Below are positions 34,201 to 45,735 of a DNA stretch of 64,000 bases, piece by piece. The stretch is from Isoetes taiwanensis (Eukaryota; Streptophyta; Lycopodiopsida; Isoetales; Isoetaceae): the NCBI GenBank assembly GCA_021234155.1, contig JAJEKV010000058.1:7434992-7498991 (forward strand), given 5' to 3'. Position numbers and translations under genes: made by a program. Within the stretch, counting starts at the first letter, position 1. Each line of letters begins with the position of its first letter. A model generated the notes under the pieces. That model had not been told where the DNA came from. It was given only the letters and a program-made list of their open reading frames with translations, and made no database searches.

Positions 34201-37200
34201 AAATCTGTCGTGGTGTGTATTCAAAATCTGTGACATGTATCTTAATGTGGTTGGTTGCATATGTGGGCATCCTTTCATTGTTGGTTGGAAAATGAGTTTT
34301 GATATCACTCTCAGTCCTCAATCTGCGACAATGACATGGGAATAAGTTCTCCTTTGGGCGACAAAGGGCTGGCATGTTATAATTGAAGCTTAACTCATTT
34401 TATGATATGTTTCCCATCATCATGTTGTATATTGGTGCCTTAAAATAAATTGGACGTGGGCCGTGAAGGGACTCCCTACCAAAAACTTCCAAATGGCACT
34501 AAAGTGATATGAGGATATCACACCATACAAGAAAAATGTCAAATGGCCAAAAGAGATATGTCTATGGACTAAAAGATTTGGAGTGATGATTTTGCAATTG
34601 ACATGGAGATGAGTTTCACTCTTTCATAGTCCACCAGCATAGGGAGCTGATGTATACTCTTGATTGACCTAATTAATGAACTATATAATGGCCATCCCAG
34701 GGGGTGAGAAAGATAATTGAAAGCTCAGGGAGCAAAAGACACACCCTTGTTTACATAGATATTTTCCCTCGCTAACTGATTTTAGATTTCAAATTCTTTA
34801 TAAGGTTATTAGATATTGTGTTTTTTGAAGAGTTACTAGAGAAGTTTTATGCCTTGCATATGGATTAAATTCTAGCTTGATCGAAATTAAAGAGGTGGAA
34901 CACCGCAATTTTTTTGCTTATAAAATATCAAATATTGACATAGATTTTTGTAAGTTCTTTCTTGCAATATGCTCAACTTCAATATCCAAAATGAGTCAGC
35001 ATCTTTTTTCAGTTCATTTTGGTATTTTCTTTCATTATCTGCAGGAACCACTAGTTGAGATATTAGATGTTTTCTATGGCGATATGAGAATAAATGTATA
35101 CAAGCGCCTTCTTGGAGTACTGGCTAGGTAAAAAAGCTTTCCTACATTGTTCTTAATAATAAGCGATGACAGTGATGATCCAAGCCCGATAAACTACAGA
35201 TTCTACTGACTTTTTTGAGAAAAAAAAGATATATCTACCTCTGTTGTAAGAGGTCATAATCATGTGATTATCATACCTTCATGCTAGAAAGACATGGTAA
35301 TTACTGTGCATGTAGTAGTAGAACATGCTTGCTTGTGCATTTCTCAGAACCCTCTAATATTGGATAACTTTGTGACTAAAAAGACCCTGACGTGCCTTGT
35401 AATAGCCTGCTGGCTTCTCTGCTTACTACCTACCTGCATGGTGAAGTAACCATTAGCTCCTGTTAACTGGTAGTTTGTCATGGTGAAATGCCAAGTTACC
35501 GACTGTCACATATGTTGACATATCATCATGCTGGCTATGTCATCAGATATGACCTCTCCTATATTTTGACAACAATTATGGAAATTTTGTGACTAGAAAG
35601 ACCCTGACAAGTTGTCATGGTGAAATGTTAAGTCACAGCCTGCCACATGTTTTGGCATATCACCATGCTGACTATTTCATCATCATCATATCTGACCTAT
35701 CCTATATTTTGACAACAATAATGAAATTCTTTGCTCTATGTTAAGTCACAAGTATGTCGATTATGCACTTAAGAAGCCAAACTTAATATGTTCTGTTTCC
35801 TTTTTAGAAACAATAGAAGGATGTACGACCCAATGATGAGACATTTTTGTTTTGAACTGGCAAAAGTTTTGCATGATTCCTTGGACAGTCTGAGCAGTGA
35901 TGATGATCGAAGACAAATAACCTTGTTGGTTGCCCGATTTGTGCAAAAGGTAAGCAGACCTGTTATATCTGCAATATGCCAAATTATATTCTGATGGAAT
36001 TTTTAATGGGTGCAGGTCGATTTTGGGCAGGATGTAGAGAAACATTTATCTTTCCTTCTTGAGTGCCGTGCAACATTTACAAGCATGGATATTTTGAAAG
36101 TATGTACACATAGATCATATGGTACTTTTGACTTAAGATCTTCGCCTGGCCATTTAAATTTGTACAATATTCTGATATCGTGTATCAGCTTTTTTTCTAG
36201 GAGACAATTGCTCACGCCAGCAATCGTCTTGCAATTATGAAACTCAAGGCTATAGCGGGGCTGCACACAAAATACACGAAGGAATTTGTAAAGGCATGCA
36301 TTAGTTTTAATGAAATCACCATTCCTTGCATGTCAAATGCTGTTACAAGGGCATATCTCCTTCTTGAAACTGCTGAGGTCAGTAACTGTTAGCTTTGTAT
36401 TTATTGATGCAATCCATTTCCCATGATGAATGATGTCAGTATTTGAAGTCTAAAAGATAAAGAAATCAGATTCTTGCTATAAAGCTTGAATTCTGTGAGG
36501 TCTCATTGATAACATGATTTTGTTGTCGTAGTCAGTTTCAGTTTTGGAACAATATATGCAGGTTGCCTTATTGAATGGCCTACTCAATCACATGGAAGGA
36601 TTGCTGAAAAGTTCAATCACATGCATTCAAGAAATTCAAGGTGATGTTAGAGGTGCGTGTTCTGAAACCAATCGTATTCAAGATGACTTTGTTTTAAATT
36701 TGGTCTTTTATTTATCAAACTATGGTTTCTTAGATCCTTTGAATCTCCTCCCGCATGTAATATTGTATGGCTTAAAGCATTGGTCATTTCTCGATTACTT
36801 TCAGTGTTCATAAGTGGCTAAAGATAGATGCGTCAGATGCGGAGCATCTAAAGCATCTAAAGGATCGAAGCATCTATCGTTTTAGATGCGGGAAAGATGC
36901 GTTTAATAATTTAAATTTTAGCATTGCATTGCAAACTTGCAATGCATTATGCAACATCAAAAGATGGTATGGTAGTTGCAGAAAACACTCTAGATGCCAA
37001 GAATGGCTGAACAAATAAAAAAAGTTTTGAGCATCGACGAACCTGCAATGTGGACCGTTTTTTGCTTGTAGCACACTTGTTGGATGCCAAGAGTGCCAAT
37101 CAATGGATAATAACAGGTTAAGCTTTGCTAAAATCCAAAAAACTTTCCTACTTCCCTAAACCATCACAATGATTCAAAAAACTCCTCAAATCCGACCCAA

Positions 37201-40200
37201 AGAGCCGTTGGAGTTGCCGAAATAGAGATTTAAGGGTCCAATATCCATATCCGATCAGCTTCTAGCCTAAAAAATGGATCGATTAGGTGTTTTTCAAGCA
37301 GCTGATAAGAAACGTCGTCTTTGTTTTTGGTAAGGAAAAAAAAGTCAAAAAGTTAAAAAAAATTGTTGTCCACATCTTTGGTTAGCCACGTATCGATGCT
37401 GCAGATGCGTGGCTAACACATCTTATAATAAGATGCGGGTGTCTGTCGATCACTGATTACTTTGCCATTTCATCAAGCAATGTACTAATATAGCTGCAAA
37501 ATCATTAACCTTACCACGTCGTATTTCTTTTTTATCTTGCATTGCTTGTATCCAGCGAGAATTCTTTGCTGCTTGAGCATAAGTGAGCGATTAACATGAT
37601 TAAGCACTGTAGCCATAAGTGCAAAATTGCACGAGATTTTTAGAGGAAAAAAGCCAGCTAATCGTCAAAGTTTCCTAGTTTTTCTGGAGGAACAGAAAAC
37701 TGAAGCAAATCTGCTTGGTTTTGAAGAGGAATGGACAAAGGAGAGCTAGGTGGAGACAAAACAGGTTCAAGGTAATCAATAGGATCAAACTGGGCATATG
37801 GACTATCATGAACATCAGGAGAGGGTATGGGTGTAGGAACAAAAGGCAATTGCTTAAAATTTGACGATAAAGACACCTGTTCAGTAGGGTGAAGGGCTAA
37901 AGGACCATTTGGCAGCAATGATTTAGCAGGAACAGATATAGATAGATAGTATTTTTACGTCGAAACATCAGCAACATGAACAGGTGAAGAAACAGTAACT
38001 TGACTCCCAACTACATGTTGGAGACTTTTAGCATAAGTTTCACTATGTAATTTATAAATTTCAACAGAATAAGTGGCACCTTTTATGTATTGCATACTTT
38101 GAGAAGGAAAGACACGCTTGGTGATGGGATCGTAGCACCTCCAGTTCATATCATCTGGATAGCCTATAAAAATTACTTTAACTGATCAATCAGAAAGTTT
38201 ACCTCGTTTTTGTAAAATCTCCCGATGCAATGTAGCATAACCAAGACAACCAAATATTTTAAAGTGTGAGACATCTGGTTTGATTCCGTATATAGCTTTA
38301 AAAGGAGTTTTAAGATTCAAAGACTTGGCAAGTGCCCTGTTGGAGACATATACTGCTGTCTTGGTAGCTTCAGCCCAGAAAGTAAGTGGTAATTGCTTGT
38401 GTTTAAGCACGCTTCTGGCAAGATCCATTAAAATACGGTTTTTACGCTCTGCCACCCCATTTCGAGGATGAGCAAACAAACAGAGAATTGTCTTCGAACG
38501 CCTTTTGTATCAATGAAATTCAAAAACTGCCCTGACCGAAATTCCCCAGCATTTTCTAGCGATAGGAGCAGAAAATTCTTTTTCCACCAAAGCACTAAAA
38601 ATTTGGGAGTTAGCAAAAGCTTCAGATTGAAACTTAAGCGTAAAAACCCAAGTATACCTACTATAATCATCAACAAGCACTAGGAAATACCTGCTGTCAG
38701 CTAATGACCACCTGAGAGGTCTTTGATGGTATTGAATTTCAATTAATTAGAATAATTATTGATAATGCTAATAAAGTAGACCATTTTCGTAGTACTATGA
38801 AGGTGAAGCTTAGAATCACAGAAGCATATAAATAACTTGGGTTTATCATAGATAGATGCTTTCACTGGAACTGGGCAGTCAGTTAGTTTGGAAGCGCTAT
38901 AAGTTTTGCAAAGGAGACGACAGATATCTAGAATTTTGGCATAGATAGAATGTTATACAAATCACTTGTACAGGCAGTTGGGCTCTATGGATGTGAAGTT
39001 TGGGGCCCCAGACTTCCAGTGGAGATGTGGCAGAAGGTGGAAAATATATAGAAGATGTTCATACAGGGCAGTAAAGTGCAAAGACCCTATGACATGTTAT
39101 GGTACGCAGATATAAGAATTTGACTACACAAATGAGGATTGAAATAAATGCACTCAGCAGCAATAGAGGTAGGCTTAGAGAATGGGTGAGAGAGCATGCA
39201 TTACAGGATCCATTGCATTTCAAGTTTCTCTAACTCAATATCGTAATGATTCTTTCTCTTTCTTGATTTTGTTGCAGATACAATGTCATACGATGTTAAT
39301 GCATTGGTGGGGTTCATCAAAAAAGTCTCCTCTTTCTTGATTGTGGTTCCAGGTTTTTTCTACCTCATTGCATACTATGGACAGAAGCATCAAAATCACA
39401 TTCTTCGATTATTTGTATATCTTCAGGTAATCCTGAGCTTGGAGCATTTTACCTTGTCCGAGGACTTCTCAATTTGTTGGGTAACGATAGTTTGAGGTAG
39501 TAATGCAATTTTCCGCTGCTAACCACCACGTACATGAAATTTGTCTCATTCATGTTTTCCAAAATCATAGGCTGGTTGTGCATGGGCGGGTCAAAGTTCA
39601 AATTCTTTGTGGAGTCTGCGCCATGCTATGTGCTATGTCACAAAATCAGCTTCCTTATCACGTTTCTAATCACTGGGTAAGACATTAGGTTTTTAGTTCA
39701 TCACTTGATAAAAAAGGTATGGTGCTGTTTTATGCGCAGATTTTTATAGGACTGTATTATCTCCTTTCTTGTAACAATTATGATCTTAAACATGCTGTTC
39801 CTAGATTGGATGTTTGAGATATGCACTTGTTTGAGATAACTCGCAGTTTCTTTTTTGAATTGTCTAGTTAATCTGTTTTGAAAATTCTTCCTCTTAGCAA
39901 GACTCTTCTTATTTGGTGTGTCGTGTTCTTTAACTCATGGGACATGATATATGTTCTGCACTTGGCACCGAAGAACAATCACATCAAGCATCGGATTTAA
40001 TTGCTGTTTGGGCTTAGCCAGTGGCAAAGTTTTTTAGCATCTGAAAGAAATCTAAAACCAGCTCTTCCTGCTTTTTCTGTGGAAATGCTTTCTTCTGTTG
40101 GCTTGTAAGGCATGTATGCTTCTGTATACCTGCCTTTGCTATCTCAATTCCCTTCTCATTTATAGGACTTGGTTCTTTTTGTCTATAACAGTAAACCCGT

Positions 40201-40695
40201 TGCCAGATTAGTTTTGGCTTTAAAACACATGCTTTTTACGATAAAATGACCAGGTGGATGAAAATGATTTAATTTACTTTGGATCGCCGGACTATCGAGA
40301 AGATATTTTAAGTATCAGCTCTGAGACTGTACAAAGTGTAATGGACACCCTTGACCAAACAAACGATCAAGTATGGCAGCTTGGCCAAAACATTAAGATA
40401 TTTCATTACACTATCCTTTATGGTTTTGGGTGTTGGTACAGGTTGAACAAGAAAGGCAAATTCTGGATGCATGTAACGCGTTTGTTTCAATTTACAAGGT
40501 AGGCATTTGTATCTGCCAAAGTTCTTCCTTGTGGAATGTAATGTTTGTTTTTCCAATTAGGTAACTGAGAAAACAAGGGAAACACTCACCAAGCTTGTTC
40601 AGAGGACCAGATTTAGCAAAGAGAGTTCAAAGTATCTGATGTCCACAATGAAGTACTCGAAAAAGAAGGGGATAACTCTGCCTGTTAATCAATGA
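28232..40695 (+). CDS. VPS35L: VPS35L-like protein (retriever complex subunit), at least 22 exons
   Basis: Exons by GT-AG sites: 28232-28336, 28701-28922, 30362-30593, 30664-30820, 31289-31385, 31472-31644, 31703-31872, 31968-32153, 32766-32855, 33898-33978, 34045-34188, 35045-35127, 35808-35949, 36016-36099, 36201-36377, 36562-36640, 39278-39352, 39427-39480, 39571-39676, 40254-40370, 40442-40498, 40561-40695. About 920 residues, close to the family. Start MEFLVRDYIKEEEAAALPR matches plant homologues. Family blocks in order include VITQQEYV, VAKLLSDTSVPLFYPTLF, RNWFYKIGSVRELLPR, MMIRGIGDPLAAGYARLY, LLGVKLCQHPPPDDFRLQVL, PLVEILDVF, AFYLVRGLLNLL and VDENDLIYFGSPDY. VPS35L is a helical-solenoid scaffold that with VPS26C and VPS29 forms retriever, which recycles endosomal cargo. 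Phases agree at all junctions except exon 2/3 and exon 18/19, each off by one: a missed micro-exon or a base error. Introns 9 and 16 carry transposons. Single-copy housekeeping role inferred. Confidence 0.9.
33029..33449. mobile_element. MULE-type MITE in VPS35L intron 9
   Basis: A 421-bp element beginning GGGATTACTAAAATGCCCC and ending in the inverted form GGGGCAGTTTGGTAATTTTC plus CC. Terminal inverted repeats are about 45-50 bp, mostly matching. It is flanked by the 9-bp duplication TATTTAAAA (33020-33028 and 33450-33458). The 9-bp duplication and G-start ends fit Mutator-like elements. No coding capacity. Confidence 0.85.
35474..35730 (+). repeat. Imperfect tandem duplication in VPS35L intron 12
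   Basis: A unit starting GTTTGTCATGGTGAAATG (35471) recurs as GTTGTCATGGTGAAATG (35613), and both copies run to CCTATATTTTGACAACAAT. About 115 bp match with scattered changes. Confidence 0.75.
36802..37455. mobile_element. hAT-type MITE in VPS35L intron 16
   Basis: 654 bp, with ends CAGTG and CACTG (inverted) and the perfect 8-bp duplication ATTACTTT (36794-36801 and 37456-37463). Length of duplication and terminal bases fit hAT elements. Inside, near the ends, are many AGATGC/GCATCT words (36825-36900), a 10-bp stem hairpin GTTAGCCACG...CGTGGCTAAC (37381-37417), and the palindrome CATCTTATAATAAGATG (37420-37436). No open frame. Confidence 0.8.
37655..38740 (-). mobile_element. Ty1/copia fragment: integrase core to RT linker, in VPS35L intron 16
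   Basis: Minus-strand blocks: SRYFLVLVDDYSRYTWVF (near 38715-38660), NAGEFRSGQFLNFI (near 38555), NGVAERKNRILMDLARS (38460-38410), LPLTFWAEATKTAVYV, then NWRCYDPITKRVFPSQS (38145) and a Pro-rich linker ending in a stop near 37658. These are the copia integrase catalytic region and the part before reverse transcriptase. One or two frame breaks (near 38480, 38200). No LTRs seen. It lies antisense to VPS35L. Confidence 0.85.
38755..39235 (+). mobile_element. LINE fragment (post-RT region) in VPS35L intron 16
   Basis: Reads DRMLYKSLVQAVGLYGCEVWGP (38948-39010) then MWQKVENI, the region after the YADD/FVDD motif in LINEs related to LINE-B (which has KTVVLYGCQVWAPGLA at 53195-53150). Several stops. 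It ends just before exon 17. Confidence 0.7.
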
Positions 40696-41930
40696 ACACA
40701 ATGAGCATTTATTTGTACCTGTATATGCATATAAATTCTCTGGAAAATCAATAGATTTCTTTTCACACACTCAAAAGTGGTGCATAAGAGAGAATTTCTG
40801 GCTCAGTTCTTATTTGGCAACTGACCTGGGAATTAAGGATTGCTGGTTTTTGGCACCAGTCTCAAAATCATACCACAGGCTCTTATAAATTTTTACATGA
40901 AATGAGTAATTTTTTTGTACCTTCACTTCTGTAGATCGGCATGCCTCTCGGTGTGTTCAGTAATATGTCCATTGTATGCTATAATTTAATGACACGATTG
41001 TGCTCCAGCCAGGCATAAGATCTAATATGCGTAGATACTTGTTGGATATTTTTTGCGCTCTTTTTTTTTCACTATATCATGCATTAACATGGTATAAGAC
41101 TTGCCTTTGGATCATTTTCTGTGCATCAACAGCGAGCAAAATCAGAGAAGGGAGAAAAAAGTTGACGTGGAATGCTTGATTTAGGGATGGCCTGTGTCGA
41201 ATTGAACTTTTGTCTGTAGGTGTTGTAATACTACTAGAAAATTGCCTCCATGTGATTGTAGACAAAGAATGTAAGAAATAGTTGTTGAATACTAAAATAT
41301 ATTAATTTGTGTGTTATGCAAAGGTATTGTGATAAATAGAAGCTTGTAAAGATCCAAGGCAAAGAGCGAAGGCCCAATAGGTAATTTGACTATTCGTGTT
41401 CTTCAATTCAAAGATGATATTTTGTATCCAATGGCATGCGGCGCCGTCGAATGCGGGTCGGCCATGGGGGTAGAGTGAAAGTGGGACCATTCAAATGAAA
41501 AGTACATATGTGGCACGTTTTCAAACAAAGAAAACATATGTGGCCCCTTCATTTAATTGGGCAGTCCATGTGGTTGGGTAGCAATCTTTTTATACTAGTC
41601 TGGGCATAAGTTGAGAATGTGTAGATGATGTTAAAGAGAATGATGTGACCGTGCTAACGGATTGGTTTTAGTTTAGTATTCCTTTGTTAACCAATAAGCA
41701 TCGTTAACACTTACGTGGAGCGTCATTCTAGAACAGTTCCTAAAAACATAGCATACGGAGGTCTGTGTTAACCAAAGTTCATGATGTTCTACCTTAACTT
41801 ATCTACGGCTCTTTCTTTTTGCTCCAGTCTCTAATTTCTGACAAAATAATAACGATAATACTTCTCCATGTTGAAGTAAAGTACCCTCTTTGCACTTAGA
41901 AGATCAAGGTAGAGAGATACGCCGCCGCCG
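40696..41930. other. VPS35L 3' flank, no gene seen
   Basis: The first few hundred bases should hold the VPS35L 3' UTR. The rest is AT-rich without coding signal. Confidence 0.5.
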
Positions 41931-42095
41931 CCGCCGCCGCCGCCGTCGTCGTCGTCGTGCAGAGCATATCCCCATTTGCTATGCCAAAGTCATGTTGTTG
42001 TCTGACCTAGCAACTATCTGCAATTGTACATGTTGTGCAGGGCATATCCCCACTTGCTATGCCAAAGTCATGTTGGCAACTATCTGCAATTGTAT
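41931..42095 (+). repeat. (GCC)n/(GTC)n microsatellite followed by a ~78-bp tandem duplication
   Basis: 41931-41959 is GCCGCC... turning into GTCGTC.... Then the word GCATATCCCCA(T/C)TTGCTATGC, with its following CAAAGTCATGTTG and GCAACTATCTGCAATTGTA, occurs at about 41966 and 42042. Arg-rich open frames here are repeat artefacts. Confidence 0.85.
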
Positions 42096-43689
42096 GTAAA
42101 GAGCATGTTCCCCCCATGCTGCAATCTAAAACAAAGTTATCTCTTTGTATCCCTTGATATTACATGATTAGAATACCCTCTAAATTCTTCACTTGCCACT
42201 TCCACTTCAAGAAAAATATCCTAGATTAGATGAGATGTTCGTGAGCATACATATTCGGGTTTGGAGGGTGGGATGAGCCATAAGGATATTCTTTTGAGTG
42301 ACTTCCATGGGTATCATTTGCTTTGGAGAGGAAGTTGTGATGAGGTGTTTTTACTTTTTATTAACTTGGTATAGGTGTTGTCATGTGGATGGGGCATGGA
42401 GACAACTACACTTGCATATCATTATATTACTTGTTCATATCATTATGGATGTGGTGTTTTAGATTTCGTGGCAAAAATTTCAAAAATTTCAGCCTCATTT
42501 TTGTAACCAAATGCACACATTAGTTTCAGGGCAATCAAACAACTCCTTGTTTTAATGTTTGTCTACATAATGGATAATGGACATGTACATGTGTTTTGCC
42601 AAGTCCCGCATGATTTGGTCTCTTTTGGCCCTGGTACCACCCATCTTCAACATCATGAATGCACCTCACCTTACTGGCACATACGGCTCACTCCTGATTC
42701 ATTGATGGAGGGAAACCCTTATCACAGCATCTTATTGAATCTTTCGATTCAAGTCATTTTATCTTTTATTGATATTTTGAATCTCTCAAACTTGACTCTA
42801 AATACGGGCTATATAAAACAGAAATGGAAACCATTAACAGAAGAATCATAAATTAAGCTGAATCATAAATTAAGCTACATGAAGGAATCTTTCAAGTTGT
42901 TTTACACAACACTATTCTCAGACATAAAATCACAATATCACAATATGGCTATTGCCTGGCCACTACAAAATCCCTAATACATATTATAATACGGTAAATC
43001 ATCTCGAACTACCATCTGCGCTAAACTACAATTTTTTCATGATCTGTCTTATTTTGTACATGTGAATTGGTCATTGGTTTTAGAAAGGACTAGCTCCATC
43101 TAGTTCGTCTGCATTCAGGGTTCCTGGTATTTACTGGAACCCTTCATTTATTATGTCCTGGATGTTGCAGACTATAAGGGAGTAAGAGTTGCAAAATGTC
43201 GGTAACTTGAATTTGCAAAGTTCAAAGTCAATGACTATTGTCTTCTTGCTTTATAATCGGTGTCCTTCCTTATAGTCTGCAAGGTAATGGTTAGGAGGAG
43301 CATGAATCCATGGTAGCCCACTAACCACACTATGAGCAAGAGTTGCAGAATTCCAAAGTCAATGACTACTTATTATTGCTTTTCAGTTGCGGCATCTGCC
43401 GCACTGGATTTCTATTGATCTCTGCATTGAAAGAGAGTACTTCAATTGGCTGGCAGTTCATTCGAAAACAGGTCGGACTCTTTATAGGAGCATCAGCAAC
43501 CAATTCTCAGTTCCCAAACAATCTCCACTTCATGCTTTGCTAATTTACTCCACACCATAACTTTTTCTCACCACTGTGCAAGGAAATAAGAAATACACTG
43601 CTTCCAACTATTCCAGGATTCCAGAAACATCAATTCCTGCCAAATCCAAAGCAAATGGACAGATCCTTTACTGAAACTGATACATTGTT
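42096..43689. other. No gene seen
   Basis: No coherent coding stretch. Small duplications occur at 42845-42880 (AATCATAAATTAAGCT twice) and 43188-43370 (two copies of a word with AAAGTCAATGACTA). Confidence 0.5.
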
Positions 43690-43806
43690 GAATTAAAATA
43701 ATCAGAATAAATATTTCGTAATATACCTGTGGTGGATACTGCAAACCGGCAGATTGTTTATTGAATTAAAATAATCGGAATAAATATTTCGTAATATACC
43801 AATGGT
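43690..43806 (+). repeat. Direct duplication, ~70-bp spacing
   Basis: TTGAATTAAAATAATC(A/G)GA and ATAAATATTTCGTAATATAC occur at 43690-43732 and 43760-43803 with few changes. Confidence 0.85.
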
Positions 43807-43929
43807 GGATGCCGTAGACATAAGGTCGTTATCTTTAGCTTGATGTGAATGATCTTTGTCACAAATCATGACCCCCTGCCATGACATTCTAATGGAAGGC
43901 TGAATAAGCTTCCAATGAACCAGGATTGT

Positions 43930-44215
43930 GCCAGTGACTGCTAAGAAGGGAAGAAAACCATAAAGGCAGTAGTTGCAGCAGGTACCTGATTTATGATGGA
44001 AAGATCTTAGAAATTTTCAAGTTTTGAAAAACTTTTGACCTACTATATTCATCTGAGGGTGCACTCCAATTTCCAAAACAATAGGGTTAATGATCATGCC
44101 ACCTCCAATACTCCAGCAAACAATGCCAGCAATAGAGAGGATTTGTTTTCTACCCAAAAAGAACAATGCAGAATGTTTTGACTTATACCTTTGTAGCGAT
44201 TCTTCTTGCAAAGTT
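43930..44215 (-). pseudogene. Remnant of a TauE/SafE-family transporter gene
   Basis: One exon-like stretch reads ILSIAGIVCWSIGGGMIINP then IVLEIGVHPQ. After a short intron with an acceptor at 43986, the next reads VPAATTAFMVFFPS followed by a stop. GIGGGM(I/V)INP and (V)TAATTAFMVFFSS are hallmarks of plant TauE/SafE membrane proteins, which move sulfite or related organosulfur anions. Only these two pieces of about nine to ten membrane helices remain. No downstream helices were recognised. Confidence 0.55.
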
Positions 44216-44266
44216 CTTGCATAGTTTTGGACTTTAATTAATCAAGGAAGGAAGCTGGTGATACCG

Positions 44267-44530
44267 TTAAGCTGGTGATGGATCAACGCATTGGGGCAGA
44301 AATTTAGAGCAGATGGCAGGCGCACACATTAATTTAGAAAGTGAATCTGCACCAAACATTGACTTAATAGCAGAAATACATTTACCTGAGGCCAGAGCTT
44401 TCCATTTTCGAGGCTCAGGATTGGACAAAAAGCAAAAAGAAATACAATGTTTTGGCCGCCAGAAGATTCTACAACATGCACAAAGCATGCACAGAACAGT
44501 GTGGGCATCCATCTCAGTGAGTCGAGGCAT
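44267..44530 (-). CDS. Possible first exon or small Cys-rich protein
   Basis: An ATG at 44530 opens 87 codons (MPRLTEMDAHTVLCMLCACC...) behind a leader with AAACCCTAGCCCC, a common plant 5' leader word. A possible donor GTAAAT lies near 44385. Not recognised as any family. It could be the first exon of the gene whose TauE/SafE remains lie downstream, or chance. Confidence 0.25.
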   Translation of the reverse strand: MPRLTEMDAHTVLCMLCACCRIFWRPKHCISFCFLSNPEPRKWKALASGKCISAIKSMFGADSLSKLMCAPAICSKFLPQCVDPSPA

Positions 44531-45735
44531 TTTAGACCTATGCCCTCCGTGAAGAAAAGGGGCTAGGGTTTGAAGAACCGCCCCCCAAAAAAAAAACAGG
44601 GGAGTGCAGCGGAAGAAGGTGGAGCCGAGAAGGTTGAGAAGAAGGAAACAAACCCCTAGGAAAAAAAAATTAGAGGTGAAACTTCTCGGCCTTTAGATTA
44701 GGTTCGGACGGTCTTAGCCCTTCAAATAAAGGCGTGGTCCATTACTTATTACTTGCACTAAAACATTATAATATAAAGAAGATAAGATTTAGGTGATATT
44801 CCACGTAAGTAATCTTTACTTATGTTTAGCCCTTTCATACACATATAGTTGAATCAACCGTGAAATTGGCAGTATAGTTTTGCGTAAGATAATTAGTGTT
44901 TTGTTGTATTTGTAGCTAGAGATATATCTAGATAGGCATAATATGTACTGAAGATATCATTGGGCAAATGTTCAACGATATGGCAGAGATGGAATGAAAT
45001 GGTTAGAATGTTTTAGGCATATTAAAGATTCTACATAGATGCTTACTATTACGCCACTGAAGATATATGAATGCATTGTAGAATTAATCTGCATTTCTAA
45101 TTGGTTGCTCTATGTTCTTATGGTCCTGATATAAGGTCGAAAGGCACATGTTTTAGAGGCATGCAAAACGACTTCATGCAAAGAAAGCAAAGGGAAAATA
45201 GTTGAATGTAAGCAACGTGTACAATTGATAATAACATAATTTTGAATCGTTTGGCGTATGATTTACTTGATTTACGAAAGGACCTTCATTGCATTTCTTG
45301 CAGAACAAAATTGAGATCTTTAGGTTGTTTTTGGCGGCATGTTATTGAGGAAGATTTCTATAATTAGATTGTTTCAATCTTGTAGAAAAGTTGAGGAGAT
45401 GTGTACAGCATTTCTGCCGGCACAAAAATGACCATGTTTTTTTGTCAGTTAGATTTGTTTGAGTTTTACCAACATTGACGAAGTTAGGAGGAGACTTACA
45501 TGTTAAGCATCGTGACTGCAATAGAGGGGAAAGAATTGCGTACGTGCTTTGGAAGTCTGTTGAATTAGCCTGTAATGCAATAGCATATAACTTGGTGAGT
45601 GATTCTTGGATACCTTAGGCAGATTCCTCCTGTTAGCGTGTCAAGAATTGTGAATAATTGTAAGTGGATTGATATACTTTTTGTTGATATTGTGCCACAA
45701 TATTACTTCGTGAACTATAAAAGTTGACGGTTGAG
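44531..45735. other. No gene seen (possible 3' part of the Helitron)
   Basis: AT-rich. A hairpin ATATTGTG-C-CACAATAT lies at about 45686-45702. If the Helitron remains at 45.7-46.8 kb have a 3' end, it should be in this stretch, but no confident hairpin plus CTRR end was located. Confidence 0.35.

Noticed and set aside
41890-42099. Arg-rich 69-codon frame
   Set aside because: The Arg run is the (GCC)n/(GTC)n microsatellite and the rest is a tandem duplication.
44816-45735. Helitron 3' end near one of several small hairpins
   Set aside because: No hairpin followed at the right distance by CTRR could be chosen over others.
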